In this document: positions 46,559-56,232 of the stretch, in pieces
Layout: the number at the start of each line of letters is the position of its first letter
Numbering within the stretch: the stretch's first letter is position 1
Source: CAYNJG01 sp965216885
Lineage (GTDB): Bacteria > Planctomycetota > Planctomycetia > Pirellulales > Pirellulaceae
Length of the DNA stretch: 64,000 bases
NCBI GenBank assembly: GCA_965216885.1
Contig: OZ244209.1
Location: 1,116,001-1,180,000 of the forward strand
Direction of reading: 5' to 3'
Program-made: the position numbers and the translations under genes
Notes under the pieces: model-generated
Told to the model about the DNA's origin: nothing
Databases searched by the model: none
Seen by the model: the letters and a program-made list of their open reading frames with translations, nothing else

Positions 46559-48087
46559 CGATTTGGGACGTCGCCCTAATGGCGATGCATAACCTTTGGT
46601 CGCGCAAGCTGCGCACGTTGCTCAACATCCTTGGTGTGGTGTTGGCGTGCGTCGTGCTGGCAATGATGCTTGCCGGGACGCGTGGCGTCAGCGACGGATT
46701 CGATCGCATGATCAACGATTCCGAGGACGTACGTCGGTTCGCCATCTATCGATCGTGGGAACGCGAGGGCGACGTGCCCGAAGAAGTCCTGCGGATTGAC
46801 GCCGAGATGAGCTCCGCCCGCCGTGCGCGACTGCAGAAGCGGCTGAAGAAAAAGTGGCTCAATGAAAACTCGGATCGCGTTCCGCTCGATGAGCAGGGAA
46901 TGGAGGAGCTGAGGTCGTTGCCGCACATGCTGGAGGTGCTGCCGGAAAGTCGACTGCGGTGCTCGATCTCGATCGATGAGACGAAGGAGAACGCGTCCAT
47001 TCGCATTGCCAGTCACGGCAAGCGTGCGATGGGACGGTTGTTGTTTGGTGAGTACGTCAAACGCGATGACGAAGAGGGCATGCTGATTGGCGAGTATGCC
47101 GCGTATCGGCTGGGCTTCGTCAGTGATGAGGAAGTGCGTAGTCTGGTTGGTCGCCCCGTAACCGTATCGGTGCGGCTGAGTGCCGACCGTGGTTCGCAGC
47201 TCAAGTCGCTCATGGAAAGTGATTTGGCCACACTCGCCGGTTCCGGGAATTCACCGGCTGCCATGCGGCGTCTGGTGAAGGCGTTTCAGTCGTCAGCATT
47301 GAACGACAAGGACAAGGCCCTGTTTCAGTCGGTGTTTGGCGGTGGTGATACGAAATCGTCGAGTGACGGGATGTTCCAGCGGGAGTATGTCGTTCGCGGC
47401 GTCGTGCGTGATGCGGAGGAGGGCGAAGGCTTCTCGCTGTTCGACTTTGTGGGCTCCAATAGCGGCGCGGACGTTTACATGCCGTCTTTGAGTGCCGGGA
47501 AAATCGAGACGCAAAAAGAAGGCTTCGAGAGTTTCTACGGGGCGGTTGGAGTGGTGGACCGAGCCGAAAATCTGGAACAGTTACTCGCGGATGTCGACGA
47601 GTTGGGATTTTCAACGCGTTCGTCGTGGCGAATCGTCAAACGCATCGACGAGGAGATCGGGAAGGCCCGGATGGTCATTGGGGCATTGAGTTTTCTGATT
47701 CTGGTCATCTCGGCGATTGGGATTTCCAACACAATGGTCGTTTCGGTGCTCGAACGGACGCGCGAGTTTGGCATCCTCAAGGCAGTCGGTTCGGAAGACC
47801 GAAGTATCTTGCAACTGATGCTCCTGGAAGGCGCGCTGACCGGATTGGTGGGCTCGTGCGTGGCGATCGTGATGTCGTTTACGTTGGCTCAGGTGATTGC
47901 GGTGTTCGTCAAAAAGTATATCGCAGGCCGCATTGGCGAGCAGTTCGACGCGTCTGTATTCTCCTTCTCCGCATTGGATCTGCTGATTGTCATCCTGTTG
48001 GCTGTCAGCGTTTGCACCGTGGCAGCGATTCTTCCCGCATGGCGAGCCGCCCGACTGGATCCGGTGGTGGCCATGCGTGGTCGTTGA
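46555..48087 (+). CDS. ABC transporter permease (MacB/FtsX type)
   Basis: 510 residues starting at a GTG that overlaps the ATPase stop codon by 4 bp. The first helix is near residues 18-38 (LLNILGVVLACVVLAMML). A large periplasmic domain of about 300 residues follows, with a charged, Arg-rich early stretch. The C-terminal FtsX domain has three helices (VIGALSFLILVISAIGISNT, LLEGALTGLVGSCVAIVMSF, LDLLIVILLAVSVCTVAAIL) and the typical end AARLDPVVAMRGR. Substrate unknown; no outer-membrane or adaptor gene is adjacent. Confidence 0.9.
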   Translation: MTIWDVALMAMHNLWSRKLRTLLNILGVVLACVVLAMMLAGTRGVSDGFDRMINDSEDVRRFAIYRSWEREGDVPEEVLRIDAEMSSARRARLQKRLKKKWLNENSDRVPLDEQGMEELRSLPHMLEVLPESRLRCSISIDETKENASIRIASHGKRAMGRLLFGEYVKRDDEEGMLIGEYAAYRLGFVSDEEVRSLVGRPVTVSVRLSADRGSQLKSLMESDLATLAGSGNSPAAMRRLVKAFQSSALNDKDKALFQSVFGGGDTKSSSDGMFQREYVVRGVVRDAEEGEGFSLFDFVGSNSGADVYMPSLSAGKIETQKEGFESFYGAVGVVDRAENLEQLLADVDELGFSTRSSWRIVKRIDEEIGKARMVIGALSFLILVISAIGISNTMVVSVLERTREFGILKAVGSEDRSILQLMLLEGALTGLVGSCVAIVMSFTLAQVIAVFVKKYIAGRIGEQFDASVFSFSALDLLIVILLAVSVCTVAAILPAWRAARLDPVVAMRGR

Positions 48088-48252
48088 CAGCTTGATGAAC
48101 GGCCGGCAGCTCTCCCAGTACGCTCGTTCCCGTAGCTCTCACGCCGTAGCTTCCCGACGTGCAAAGCGTGGTGTGTCTCGTTGCCGTCATGGTGTTGCAC
48201 GTCGCAGTCGTGATGCTGCTAGAATTCTGGCAACACAACTTGTAGAAGAGGA

Positions 48253-50721
48253 ATGGATATGGCTCGCGGTGCTTTCTTGTTGTTACTTCTGGCGGTGGCA
48301 TCTGCTTGGGGCAATGACCGGCCAAACATTCTCTGGATTGTCGCTGAGGATATGAGTCCCACGTTGGGCTGCTATGGCGACGCCTACGCAACGACCCCCA
48401 ATATCGACAGGCTGGCCGCACAGAGCGTCCGCTATACGAATGCCTTTGCGGCGGCACCGGTCTGTTCGCCATCGCGATCCTGTCTGATCACGGGCTGTTA
48501 TGCAACGACTTTGGGTACGCAGCAGATGCGGTCGGCGTTTCCCTTGCCGAAGGGAATGCGCGGTTTTCCGGCGCTACTCAGGGACGCCGGCTATTACACC
48601 AGTAATAACTTCAAGACGGACTATAACACTTCCAGTGCGCCGGAAGTGATTCGCGACAGTTGGGACGAGAGCAGCAATACCGCTCACTGGCGAAAGCGTC
48701 CCGAGGGCGACGCGCCGTTCTTCAGCGTCTTCAATATTATGACGTCGCATCAGAGTCGCTCGATGGTTTACACGCAGTCACGGTTTCGCAAGGAAGTGCA
48801 GTCGCTGCTGTCCGCGGACGATATCCACGATCCGGACACGGTGCCGCTGCCACCGTACTATCCAGACACGCTGGTGTCGCGCCGCATCTGGGCCCGGTAT
48901 CACGATTGCGTGACGGCGATGGACGACCAGGTGGGACGCATTCTCGCTCAGCTTGAAGAAGATGGGCTCGCGGACGATACGATCGTCTTCTTCTATTCAG
49001 ATCACGGTTCCGGCATGCCTCGACACAAACGATTGTTGCACGACAGCGGAATGCACGTGCCGCTGCTCGTTCGCGTGCCGAAGAAGTACCAGCAGTTCTC
49101 GCCAGGGGCGCCCAACGACGTTTTGGATCGACTGGTGAGTTTCGTGGACTTTCCGCCCACGGTGCTCGGTTTGGCTGGCCTGCCGCGAAAAGCGTATATG
49201 CAGGGTTCGACTTTTCTGGGCGAAGCATCGCGTGGGTCGCAACGCGAATATGTTTATGGGCATCGCGATCGGATTGATGAAGTGGTCGACGTCGCGCGTT
49301 CGGTGCGAGACGAGCGTTACCTCTACATTCGCAACTTCATGCCCGGCCGCAGTTGGAATCAGTACTCTTCGTATTCTGATCTCAGCGAAATTCGGCACGA
49401 GTTTTATCGTATTGCCGAAGGCAACGGCATGACGGCGGCCCAGCAGCATTATGCCGGACCTCGCAAGCCGGCCGAAGAACTCTACGATTGTGTTGCTGAT
49501 CCACACAATATCAGGAATCTGGCCGGTGAGCCGGATCATGCGGAGACGCTACAGCGACTGCGCGGGGCGATGAAGGAGCACGTGACGGGCACGCAGGACC
49601 TTGGTTTCCTTCCAGAGGTTCGGGCGTGGGAGCTGTTCGCCGGCGATACGCCGATGAGCCTCGTGTCGAAAGCATCGCCGGGTCGCGACGAAGCGGCACG
49701 AACAGCGGCTGGTCTCTTTTCGCCGGAAGGAGACGCGACGGCGAACTGGATCAACTCCGAATTCGCATCTCAGCGGTACTGGGCGGCGATCGCGTTACAA
49801 AGTGCAGCGGAAATCACGCCAGTTCAGTGGTCGCAATTACGGAAGGGCCTGAATGACGAGTCGCTGGCCGTCCGCATCGAAATGGCGAGTGCCGTGTGTC
49901 AGCAAGGTGAGTTGCAGTTGGGGCTGCCCGTGTTGGTGGGGCTGCTTGAACACGACGACCTGAACGTCGTGCTGTACGCCACTCGCGCGATTGAAATGTT
50001 GGGGACGGCCGCGGCGAATGCGAAAGGTGCGATGGAGAACGTGGCGGCTCGGGCGGATCGACTGCAGGCTTCCAGCACGCAGGCTGTTTTCGATCAGTCG
50101 GGAGAAAAGGATCTGGCCATGTTCTGCAGCTTTTCGGCGCATGGGTTTCTGGATCGACTGAAGTTGGGGAAGTGGCACTCGCTAGTGACGCCGGGCAGTC
50201 TCCAGGGCTGGTCCGGGATCGATTCGGGAGTTGCTGTTTCTGCTGATGGCACGATTTCGATGCTGTCCAAAGGCAAGAATCTCTGGATCGCGCACGAGCA
50301 GGAATTCGCAGACTTCGAACTGACCGCGGAAGTGAAAATGCCACTGGACGGCTACAACGCCGGGATCGGATTCCGTTGCGAAATTCAGGCCAATGGTCGC
50401 CCCAAAGGCTATCAGTGCGAAGTGGCCAACGAAGAGAGCGGCATGCTGTACGCGATTGCTTCCGGCGGTTGGGTTTGGCCACGGGGTGACCAGCAACGCA
50501 ATCAGTTCTTCGGTGAAGTGGGTGCGGCTTTTCGCAAGGGAAGTTGGAACCACTTCAGGGTTCGTTGCGAGGGGCCGCGGATTCAGCTTTGGGTCAACGG
50601 AATTCTGACGACCGACATCGAAGACAGTCGACATACGAAGGGGCGAATCGCACTGCAGCATCATGGCAAGGGCGACACGCATTTCTATCGCAACGTGTTG
50701 GTACGTAAGCTGAACGAGTAG
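48253..50721 (+). CDS. Multidomain sulfatase with HEAT-like and LamG/DUF1080-like C-terminus
   Basis: 822 residues; the ATG has agaagagga upstream and begins a signal peptide (GAFLLLLLAVASAWG). The sulfatase part covers residues 20-465: AEDMSPTLGCYGD, formylglycine motif CSPSRSCLITG (C71), YSDHGSGMPRHKRLL. Residues about 500-610 look like HEAT-type helices (ANWINSEFASQRYWAAIALQ, VRIEMASAVCQQG). The last 190 residues form a beta-sandwich of the DUF1080/LamG kind (FADFELTAEVKMPLDGYN, NHFRVRCEGPRIQLWVNG), probably for carbohydrate binding. It is a long version of the family. It precedes an oxidoreductase gene on the same strand. Confidence 0.88.
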   Translation: MDMARGAFLLLLLAVASAWGNDRPNILWIVAEDMSPTLGCYGDAYATTPNIDRLAAQSVRYTNAFAAAPVCSPSRSCLITGCYATTLGTQQMRSAFPLPKGMRGFPALLRDAGYYTSNNFKTDYNTSSAPEVIRDSWDESSNTAHWRKRPEGDAPFFSVFNIMTSHQSRSMVYTQSRFRKEVQSLLSADDIHDPDTVPLPPYYPDTLVSRRIWARYHDCVTAMDDQVGRILAQLEEDGLADDTIVFFYSDHGSGMPRHKRLLHDSGMHVPLLVRVPKKYQQFSPGAPNDVLDRLVSFVDFPPTVLGLAGLPRKAYMQGSTFLGEASRGSQREYVYGHRDRIDEVVDVARSVRDERYLYIRNFMPGRSWNQYSSYSDLSEIRHEFYRIAEGNGMTAAQQHYAGPRKPAEELYDCVADPHNIRNLAGEPDHAETLQRLRGAMKEHVTGTQDLGFLPEVRAWELFAGDTPMSLVSKASPGRDEAARTAAGLFSPEGDATANWINSEFASQRYWAAIALQSAAEITPVQWSQLRKGLNDESLAVRIEMASAVCQQGELQLGLPVLVGLLEHDDLNVVLYATRAIEMLGTAAANAKGAMENVAARADRLQASSTQAVFDQSGEKDLAMFCSFSAHGFLDRLKLGKWHSLVTPGSLQGWSGIDSGVAVSADGTISMLSKGKNLWIAHEQEFADFELTAEVKMPLDGYNAGIGFRCEIQANGRPKGYQCEVANEESGMLYAIASGGWVWPRGDQQRNQFFGEVGAAFRKGSWNHFRVRCEGPRIQLWVNGILTTDIEDSRHTKGRIALQHHGKGDTHFYRNVLVRKLNE

Positions 50722-50879
50722 CGTTGTTGGCCCGAGTCCCCGCGCACGGTCGGCAGCGCGAGGTTTGCGTGGGCGTGTATGTCTGCGCCGCCGCGTGGTT
50801 TGAATGTCTGGTAACCGGTTGCCGGCGAGGTTACGATTGGCCGTTCCTTCACCTGAAAATTGCGCACGGAGAAAACGGT

Positions 50880-52325
50880 ATGTCTGACGAAAAGAAGACG
50901 ACGCAAGTCGATCGCCGCAGTTTTGCCAAAACGGCCGGAGCGACATTCGGGGCGGCCATGGGATTTCATTTTGTTCCCAGCCGTGCGTGGGGGAATCTGG
51001 AAAAGCCTGTACTCGCGGGCGTTGGAGCCGGTGGTAAAGGCAAGGCGGACATTACCGGTTCGGTGAAGGCAGGTTTTCAGGTGGGGGCTCTCGTTGATGT
51101 GGTGGACGCGACCAAGTTGTCGGGCAACGTCAGCCGCAAAGAGAAGTCGATGGTCGACGTGCGGAAGGCGCATGCGGATGTCGTTTACTTCAGCGACTAC
51201 CGCGAGATGTTGGAAAAGATGGGCGACAAGATCGATGCCGTGACGGTGTCAACGCCCGACCATCATCACTTTCATGCGACCGCGTTGGCGATGAAAGCCG
51301 GAAAGCATGTCTACACGCAAAAGCCACTGACGCACGGTATCTGGGAAGCCAGAAAGCTGCGCGAGCTGGCAGCCACACACGACGTGCAGACGCAGATGGG
51401 CAATCAGGCTCATGCGAATGACCATATGCGTCGCGTGATTGAACTCATTCGAGCTGGCGTGATCGGGAAAGTGACCGAAGTTCACGCGTGGACGAATCGC
51501 CCCATTTGGCCGCAAGGCTTTGCCGTGCCTCCGGCGAAAGAAGCCGTTCCCGCTCATATGGATTGGGAGCAGTGGATTGGGCCCGCACCGTGGGTCGACT
51601 ACAGTTCCAAAATTGCCCCGTTTGCATGGCGAGGTTGGTGGAACTTCGGAACCGGGGCACTCGGGGACATGGCCTGCCACATCATGGACATGCCGTACTG
51701 GGCGTTGCAGTCCGGCGCGCCCATGAACGTGACGGCCGAGCAAAATGGCGCGACGGATATTTCTCCGCCCATCAACTCAAAGATCACCTGGGAGTTTGGC
51801 CGCAGCAAGTACACCGCCGACGATGGCTTCAAGTACCACTGGTACGACGGGTTCGTGGACGCCGAATTCGATCGTGAAACCTGGTCGCTGAAAAAGGCCA
51901 GCAACGAATACAACCATCCCGATGAAGAAGTGCTGGAAGGCATGTCCTTCAAGGATTTTGGTAGTGTGGTGGTTGGTGAGAAGGGCAAGTTGTTCTTCAA
52001 TCGCGGTCGCAATCGAAAATGGGTACTCAAGACGGAGGACTCCATTGACGGTTTCGAATGGCCGGAACAGTCGCTGCCCCGGGCTGCCGGGCAGGACAAC
52101 TACCGCGAGTGGTTCGACGCGGTCACGGGCAAGATTCCGCAATCCGAATCCAATTTCGATCTGGCCGGGCAGCTCACGGAAACCATCCTGCTGGGTGTGA
52201 TCGCTCAGCGCATGCCGGAAACGAAGCTGGAATGGGACGCCAACGCGATGCACATCAAAGGACGCCCGGAACTGGATCAGTACATTCGACGTGCCTACCG
52301 CAAGGGCTGGGAAATCGACGTGTAG
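50880..52325 (+). CDS. TAT-exported Gfo/Idh/MocA family oxidoreductase
   Basis: 481 residues from the ATG at 50880, chosen because a twin-arginine leader follows (VDRRSFAKTAGATFG). The Rossmann fold has GVGAGGKGKADITG, the active-site block STPDHHHFHATALAMKAGKH and the catalytic lysine region VYTQKPLTHGIWEARKL. A C-terminal dimerisation domain follows (GWWNFGTGALGDMACHIMD). Planctomycetes carry many of these; they are NAD(P)-linked and act on sugars or inositols, with the cofactor bound before export. It may work with the upstream sulfatase in sugar degradation, which is inferred from position only. Confidence 0.9.
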   Translation: MSDEKKTTQVDRRSFAKTAGATFGAAMGFHFVPSRAWGNLEKPVLAGVGAGGKGKADITGSVKAGFQVGALVDVVDATKLSGNVSRKEKSMVDVRKAHADVVYFSDYREMLEKMGDKIDAVTVSTPDHHHFHATALAMKAGKHVYTQKPLTHGIWEARKLRELAATHDVQTQMGNQAHANDHMRRVIELIRAGVIGKVTEVHAWTNRPIWPQGFAVPPAKEAVPAHMDWEQWIGPAPWVDYSSKIAPFAWRGWWNFGTGALGDMACHIMDMPYWALQSGAPMNVTAEQNGATDISPPINSKITWEFGRSKYTADDGFKYHWYDGFVDAEFDRETWSLKKASNEYNHPDEEVLEGMSFKDFGSVVVGEKGKLFFNRGRNRKWVLKTEDSIDGFEWPEQSLPRAAGQDNYREWFDAVTGKIPQSESNFDLAGQLTETILLGVIAQRMPETKLEWDANAMHIKGRPELDQYIRRAYRKGWEIDV

Positions 52326-52370
52326 TGGACCCGCTGGTCTAACGGCGTGAGACTGTACGGCAGTACGAGT

Positions 52371-54377
52371 CTAACGCGGCTTGCGCGCAACGGGCGTTTC
52401 GTCGATGGCTGGCAGTGCATCGAGCGCCGCTTCCAGCACGTTCTGAAAGTCCAGCGAAGTGATGCAGGCTTCCTCGTCATCATTCGACGCGAGGCCCGGA
52501 TCGACGTCGACCGGCTTGATCTCCTGATTCAGCGAATGCAAAACCTGGCGTTCCGCGACGAGCTCATCACGCAGCTTCTCGAGTTCGGCCTCACGTTCCT
52601 GCAACGCCTGTTCCATCATGCGGACGTGCTCGGGCGCGTCAACGTTCAACCGTGCGGTGAGTTCGTCCTTCTCGTTCTGCAGTGCCTCGATCGTCTCGTC
52701 ACGCTGTTGCTGGGCCTGCCTCGTCGCCTCGCGTTCGGCATGGGCGGCGGTCAGTTCTTCCTGGAGTCGCTGGACTTCCGCGTCCCGAGTTGATAGTGCC
52801 TCGGTTTGCTCGAGGAGTTCAGCGATAGACTGGTCGCGCCTATCCAGTTCTTCCTGCAAGCTCTCCGCGCGGGTCGTGAGCTCATTCAATTCGTTGAGCT
52901 GTGTTTGCTGCGCGTTCATTTGTGATTCGATATCACTCAGCCGCGTCAGTTCTGTCCAGGCTTCCGTGAGTTCGCGGTCGCTGGACTCCAGCTTCGCTTG
53001 CAAAGTCTCCAGCTGGTTCGTTTGCATTTCATCGAGCTGATTCTGTAGAGCCGCGATTTGGTTCAGGCGTTCCGTCTCCGCCTGCTGGCCCTGTTCAAGC
53101 TGACGCTGCTGCGCTTGCGTGAGTTCGGCGATGGTGGCCCGGTGCTCGTCACGTTCGCTTTCAAGTCTGGTCCGTTCGGCCTCGAGTGTGGCGCGTTCGC
53201 TTTCGAGTCTGGAGCGATCGGCTTCGAGTTTGGCGATGCCGAATTGGTGATCCTCGCGTTGGGCTTCCAGCTCCGAAATCGTGGTGCGGAGTTTCGTACG
53301 CTCGACTTGCTGGTCGGCGATTCTTGCAGCGTCTTCGTCGCGCTTGCTTTCGAGCTCGGTAATGGTGGTCCGAAGCGCGTCGCGCTCGGTTTCCAGTTGG
53401 GCGATGGTTGCGAGTTGTCGTTGCGCTGCGTTGATGGCAGCTCCCACCTCTTGCTGCAGTCCGTTGGTCTTCGCCTCCAGTTCCTCAATCGCAGTTTGTG
53501 TCGCGTCGGCGTCCTTCGATCGAAGTTGTGCATTTAGCTGCAGCGAAGCGGTGGCTTCTTCGGTGTGTAGCTGTGTGTAGTGGACGCGGATGGAGCCAAC
53601 CCGGAATGATTTCCCCGTCCGCACTTCGCTACATTGAATGGGTTTGGAAGAGACGCTCACGCCATTGGTGCTGGCGAGGTCGATGATCCACATGCGGTTG
53701 CCAGCCCGGAAGGCGCAGCAGTGGACGCCGGAGAACTGATTGTCCTGGATTCGCACGTGCGACGGTGCTTTGCGGCCGATAATCAGCGGACGTTGATCGG
53801 CCAGTTGCGCGTACTTGCGGACCGTCTGCTCTTTCCACGTCAGCGTATGAACGGCCCGTGGCGTTTCGTGTTCGTTCGATTCGGAGCCGGCTTGTTCGGT
53901 CGTGGACGGCGTTGGAACTTCTGTCGTCGTGTCCGTTGCGACTTCGGCAGTATTGGCTTCGACCTGCAGCGTGTACGGGCCAACCTTCAGCGGTCGATCC
54001 GGCTTCACGGTGAGGATCGTGCCGGACCTCTTCGAGCGTTCCGAGAGGATGATGGCCCGAGTGCCTTTAGAGGTGGCGATCAGCAGTAGAGCCCGGTTGG
54101 CGATGCTGGCGTCCGGCAGCACGATATCACATCGCTCGTGTGAACCGACGAGCGCATACGGTTGCTGCATTTCGATCGAGCGTTCGATATCTCCGCCGGC
54201 GACTTCGATTCGAAGGGCGGGGGGTGTGGAATACCAGAAAGTCTGCGGCACGCTGGAGCTCGGTTCTTGGGAAAAGGTATTCAATTCAATGTAGTTGGCT
54301 CGTTGCCCAGTTCCAAAATTTGTTAGCGTCTCTTGTCCGACATCTTGAGGCAGCGAATTGTCCGCTAATCTTAACAC
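52371..54377 (-). CDS. FHA-domain protein with long coiled coil
   Basis: 668 residues. Two FHA-like modules lie in the N-terminal half. The first is weak (YALVGSHERCDIVLPDASIA). The second is clear (LIIGRKAPSHVRIQDNQFSG, CAFRAGNRMWIIDLASTNGV), with the conserved R, S, H and N-G positions of phosphothreonine binding. From about residue 285 to 640 is an almost unbroken coiled coil rich in Glu, Gln, Arg and Leu. There is no membrane segment. It is probably a cytoplasmic scaffold that binds a kinase-phosphorylated partner; Ser/Thr kinases are abundant in these bacteria. The partner is unknown. Confidence 0.8.
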   Translation of the reverse strand: MLRLADNSLPQDVGQETLTNFGTGQRANYIELNTFSQEPSSSVPQTFWYSTPPALRIEVAGGDIERSIEMQQPYALVGSHERCDIVLPDASIANRALLLIATSKGTRAIILSERSKRSGTILTVKPDRPLKVGPYTLQVEANTAEVATDTTTEVPTPSTTEQAGSESNEHETPRAVHTLTWKEQTVRKYAQLADQRPLIIGRKAPSHVRIQDNQFSGVHCCAFRAGNRMWIIDLASTNGVSVSSKPIQCSEVRTGKSFRVGSIRVHYTQLHTEEATASLQLNAQLRSKDADATQTAIEELEAKTNGLQQEVGAAINAAQRQLATIAQLETERDALRTTITELESKRDEDAARIADQQVERTKLRTTISELEAQREDHQFGIAKLEADRSRLESERATLEAERTRLESERDEHRATIAELTQAQQRQLEQGQQAETERLNQIAALQNQLDEMQTNQLETLQAKLESSDRELTEAWTELTRLSDIESQMNAQQTQLNELNELTTRAESLQEELDRRDQSIAELLEQTEALSTRDAEVQRLQEELTAAHAEREATRQAQQQRDETIEALQNEKDELTARLNVDAPEHVRMMEQALQEREAELEKLRDELVAERQVLHSLNQEIKPVDVDPGLASNDDEEACITSLDFQNVLEAALDALPAIDETPVARKPR

Positions 54378-54780
54378 GTTTTAACGATGGTCGATTTGGC
54401 CCTGTAAAACAAGGGTTCCCGCCGCAGAGCATCCTTGAAGTGAATCGCGGGCGTGTATACTTATTGAGGGAATCGGCGTTACGTGTCCACACCTTTTGAT
54501 GTTAAGAACTGTCGCAAGAAATGCCCCGGCCGTCTCCATCGTTCAACTTGAAGATGATCGGAGGATCGTCTCATTGCCGATGACGCAATACAGGTTGAAC
54601 AAATCCTTGAATAGATTCTTTGGGCTGTTGCAAGCGGCCAATCCCGGGGTGCTCCTTGACTGAAGAAAACAAAGAGTTTGCCGTTAGATTCATGCTAGAT
54701 CCGAGCTTTGATCGATCTCGCGTGGTGGAAATCATGGATGAACTGGCTGTCCAATACCTCAACGCGACGAAAAGGCAGCT
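54378..54780. other. Intergenic remnant next to the IS cluster
   Basis: Nothing certain is coded here. A short frame (54579-54662, starting MTQYRLNKSLNRFFGLLQAA) and an overlapping frame to about 54780 (MDELAVQYLNAT) look protein-like and could be pieces of one gene broken by a frameshift and by the IS insertion. No family is recognised and the continuation beyond 60354 was not found. Confidence 0.3.
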
Positions 54781-54859
54781 TAGCAGCCTGTTGATTTTCA
54801 ACCGATCTTCCCATGAAAATGACGATAGTTAGTATACGGTATTCATGGAGGATTTTGTG

Positions 54860-56100
54860 ATGGGTGTAGGTCGTCGTCGCAGTGAAGAACAGTGCGAGTT
54901 TTGGGTAGCCGCGGAGGATTTGGGTCGTGGCCCTCGGAATGTGTTTTACGACAAGCTGAATGAAGTGCTGGCGGAGTCAGATTTCGATCGCGAACTGGAG
55001 AAGGCGGTCGAACCTTACTATTGCACAACGGGTCGGAAAGGGCTGGCGCCGAGCGTCTACTTCCGGATGCTGTTCATCGGCTACTTCGAAGATATCTCAA
55101 GCCAGCGTGGAATCGCATGGCGTTGCGAAGACAGCCGCTCGCTGGCGCGGTTTCTTGGTTACCGTCCAGGAGAATCGACTCCTGACCACAGCACGCTATC
55201 GCTAACACGCGACCGGCTGCCGCTGGAAATTCACTGCCTCGCGTTTGAGCTGGTGTTGGCTGCGTTGCAAAAACACAAGCTGCTCAAGGGTAAGACGATT
55301 GCGGTTGATGCCACGGACCTGGAAGCCAACGCTTCGATGAAATCGATCGTTCGACGCGATAACGGCGATGACTGGCGTGAGTATCTTCGCAAGCTCTACG
55401 AAGAAGAAACAGGCGAAGCCAATCCGGACGACGAAGAGCTGCGGCGCTTTGACAAACGCCGTAAAAACAAGAAGGTCAGCAACACCGACTGGGAGAGTTC
55501 GTCCGACCCTGACAGCCGCATCGGCAAGATGAAGGATGGTCGCACGCATCTGAAATACAAGGCTGAGCACGCAGTTGATCTGCAAACTCAAGTGATCGTT
55601 GCGGCGGAAGTTTATCACGGCGACACGGGCGATACGCAGACGATCGAAGACACGTTGTACGCCGCTCAAACGCATCTGAACGAGGCAGGACGGATTGCGA
55701 AGTCGAAGAAGTCGTGGCGGACAAGGGATACCACAGTGAGGATTGTCTTCAGCGTTTGCAGTGCGAGTCAGGTTGGCGCACCTACATTCCCGAACCAGAA
55801 CGCAAGACATCCCGCAAGTGGAAGGACAAGCCTGCGGAGAACGAATGGGCCTATCGTCGCAACCGCCGCAACACGGTCGGCAAGCGAGGCCGTCATCTAC
55901 AGCGAGCCCGCAGCGAACAAGCTGAACGAAGTTTCGCTCACACCTGCACCACGGGCGGCGCGAGGCGAACGTGGCTTCGCGGTCTGGAGAAAGTCCAGAA
56001 GCGATACATGAGCGTGGCGATGGCATTCAACCTTGGTCGGATCCTGCGTAAGTTGATCGGTGCAGGGAAGCCAAGATACCTGTCGGCGCTTGCCGCAAGG
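54860..56100 (+). pseudogene. IS1182-family transposase, 5' part, frameshifted
   Basis: The start is probably the ATG at 54860, with ggagg 8 nt before it. The N-terminal DUF772-like domain (GLAPSVYFRMLFIGYFEDIS, RWRCEDSRSLARFLGYRPGE-like context) and the DDE region (KTIAVDATDLEANAS, YKAEHAVDLQTQVIVAAEVY) are intact. Near 55697-55710 the frame shifts by one base (a lost G around gattgcgaag), after which the family sequence resumes in the next frame (VVADKGYHSEDCLQRLQ, RGLEKVQKRYMSVAMAFNLG). At 56100 it is cut by the IS21-like element. The transposase is therefore doubly inactivated unless the shift is programmed. Confidence 0.85.
56095..56100. repeat. Target site duplication of the IS21-like element (left)
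   Basis: gcaagg at 56095-56100 is repeated at 60191-60196, directly flanking the element. Six bp is within the IS21 range. Confidence 0.85.
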
Positions 56101-56232
56101 TGTATAGCGACAACAATTTCCACTTTCGGCGACAAATAGAACTGTTGGTTTGAGTGGTTTTAATTGTCGCTGAGCGACAATTAGAACTGGTGACCTGAAC
56201 AATCGTAGCCTTCGCATTGAAGGAGGTTTACG

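Noticed and set aside
56163..56185. Palindrome ttgtcgctgagcgacaa taken as the left end of the IS21-like element
   Set aside because: It is an inner repeat; the 6-bp target duplication and the restored host frame place the true end at 56101.
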